Source: Xaviernesmea oryzae
GTDB taxonomy: Bacteria; Pseudomonadota; Alphaproteobacteria; Rhizobiales; Rhizobiaceae
DNA: 64,000 nt
Direction: 5' to 3'
NCBI RefSeq assembly: GCF_900177415.1
Contig: NZ_FXAF01000006.1
Coordinates: forward strand, 768,001-832,000
In this document: in pieces, positions 63,317-64,000 of the stretch
Layout: each line of letters opens with the position of its first letter
How positions within the stretch are numbered: position 1 is the first letter of the stretch
Made by a program: the position numbers and the translations under genes
Notes under the pieces: model-generated
Databases searched by the model: none
What the model was told of the DNA's origin: nothing
Seen by the model: only the letters and a program-made list of their open reading frames with translations

Positions 63317-64000
63317 TTATGCGGCGGTTGATGATGGTTTATGCGCTGTTCTCGTGATTGCCCTGCGGTCGGACATCAGTCCCCGGATCAGGAAGAAGGA
63401 CGGTGCAGCCCGTGCGATCGGCCGGAAAGGCACGGCGTCCGCCGGCATCAGCGGAACGGCCAGCTGATCAAGCGGTACCGCGCCGAGGACGGCATCCGCC
63501 AGCACGTCGCCGAACATGGTCGTCATGGCGACACCCCGTCCGTTGCAGCCCGTCGCGCCGATGAAGTTGGGGCCGAATTCGCAGATATGCGGCAGGAAAT
63601 CCGTGGTGACCGCGGCCGTGCCGCGCCAGACGTAATCCGTTCGCGGGACGGACGGCAGATCGAGCTCGAAGGCGAGGCGCTCGGCAATGGTACGGGCCAT
63701 CCGTTGTTCGGCGCTTACAGGAAGTATCGCCATGCCGCCGGAAATCAGCCGGTTGTCGCGGGTCAGCCGGTAGGTGAAGATGTTGGCGCGAGTATCCGAC
63801 ACCGGCTCCCGACGCGGCGAGAACCGCTCGATCAATGCGGCGTCGAGCGGCTCGGTCGCGATCTGGTAGACCTGGAGCGGTATGACGGTTTTACCGAGGC
63901 GTGCGGCAGCGCCCGTTTCGAAGGCATTGGTGCAGAGAAGGATGTGCCCGGCGCTGATGGAACCTGCGGGCGTCACGACGCGCCAGCCGCCGGCATCCTT
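63317..64000 (-). CDS. FAD-dependent amine/amino-acid oxidoreductase (DAO family), partial
   Basis: The frame is open from the window end to a stop at 63317, giving about 227 C-terminal residues; the N-terminal FAD motif lies outside. 'AGHILLCTNAF', 'RLTRDNRLISGGMA' and 'VWRGTAAVTTDFLPHICEFGPNFIGATGCNGRGVAMTTMFG' are typical of the gamma-glutamylputrescine oxidase / glycine-oxidase branch. It lies 16 bp upstream of the binding-protein gene and is probably co-transcribed with it. Confidence 0.87.
   Translation of the reverse strand, partial: KDAGGWRVVTPAGSISAGHILLCTNAFETGAAARLGKTVIPLQVYQIATEPLDAALIERFSPRREPVSDTRANIFTYRLTRDNRLISGGMAILPVSAEQRMARTIAERLAFELDLPSVPRTDYVWRGTAAVTTDFLPHICEFGPNFIGATGCNGRGVAMTTMFGDVLADAVLGAVPLDQLAVPLMPADAVPFRPIARAAPSFFLIRGLMSDRRAITRTAHKPSSTAA

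Overview
The window is chromosomal DNA from a high-GC alphaproteobacterium, almost certainly a Rhizobiaceae member (Rhizobium / Ensifer / Shinella / Agrobacterium relatives). The case rests on gene order and family content: XRE regulator–metK–trmB–DUF1150–Hsp20, def–fmt–truA, dapE–dapD, argB, and engB–yidC–rnpA–rpmH are runs typical of rhizobial chromosomes. The MCP C-terminal W(Q/E)EF tails, a ROSE RNA thermometer, an EcfG-type promoter and a RIME-like palindromic element fit the same group. The genus cannot be fixed from sequence reading alone.

Layout. (1) 1–30.4 kb is mostly housekeeping: SAM synthesis, tRNA m7G methylation, a heat-shock locus with a sigma-32-type promoter and a ROSE hairpin, ribokinase, rmuC, start-tRNA formylation and N-terminal deformylation, tRNA pseudouridylation, the succinylase branch of lysine/DAP synthesis, arginine synthesis, and the YidC/RnpA/L34 block. 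Accessory pieces are interleaved: a vapBC-type toxin–antitoxin pair between def and fmt, an ECF sigma/anti-sigma/fasciclin module between argB and engB, a periplasmic EF-hand protein, two chemoreceptors and an orphan histidine kinase. A tRNA-Arg(ACG) closes this part. (2) 31.4–42.5 kb is a surface-polysaccharide locus of Wzx/Wzy type: WecG-family glycosyltransferase, GNAT acyltransferase, Wzy/ligase, Tat-exported GH5 hydrolase, Wzc/GumC-like protein with a degenerate kinase domain, Wzx flippase, GT4 and a beta-propeller protein. Its parts list resembles holdfast / unipolar-polysaccharide loci. (3) 43.0–51.1 kb is one nine-gene minus-strand operon: an ABC uptake system of the branched-chain/aromatic-acid type (binding protein, LivH, LivM, LivG, LivF), a CYP199A-like P450, its [2Fe-2S] ferredoxin, its FAD reductase and, last, a MarR regulator. 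The promoter lies between two near-identical inverted repeats. (4) 51.4–59.8 kb is a complete five-step histidine-utilisation cluster (hutC, hutF divergent from hutI-hutH-hutG-hutU-hutD) with a HutC-type operator and a 184-bp palindromic element inserted between hutH and hutG. (5) 59.9–64 kb holds an aminotransferase, an alpha/beta hydrolase, a second binding protein and a partial FAD-dependent oxidase.

How it works together. The strongest new system is the P450 operon. It appears to import an aromatic acid, oxidise it with a self-contained class I P450 chain, and sense it through a MarR repressor that also controls its own synthesis. The P450 keeps the residues that bind the benzoate carboxylate in CYP199A4, so para-substituted benzoates (for example 4-methoxybenzoate) are the leading substrate guess. 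The hut cluster converts histidine to glutamate, formate and two ammonia. hutC has no ATG, GTG or TTG in frame near its expected N-terminus and seems to start at a rare AUU. No integrase, transposase, CRISPR array or rRNA was seen.
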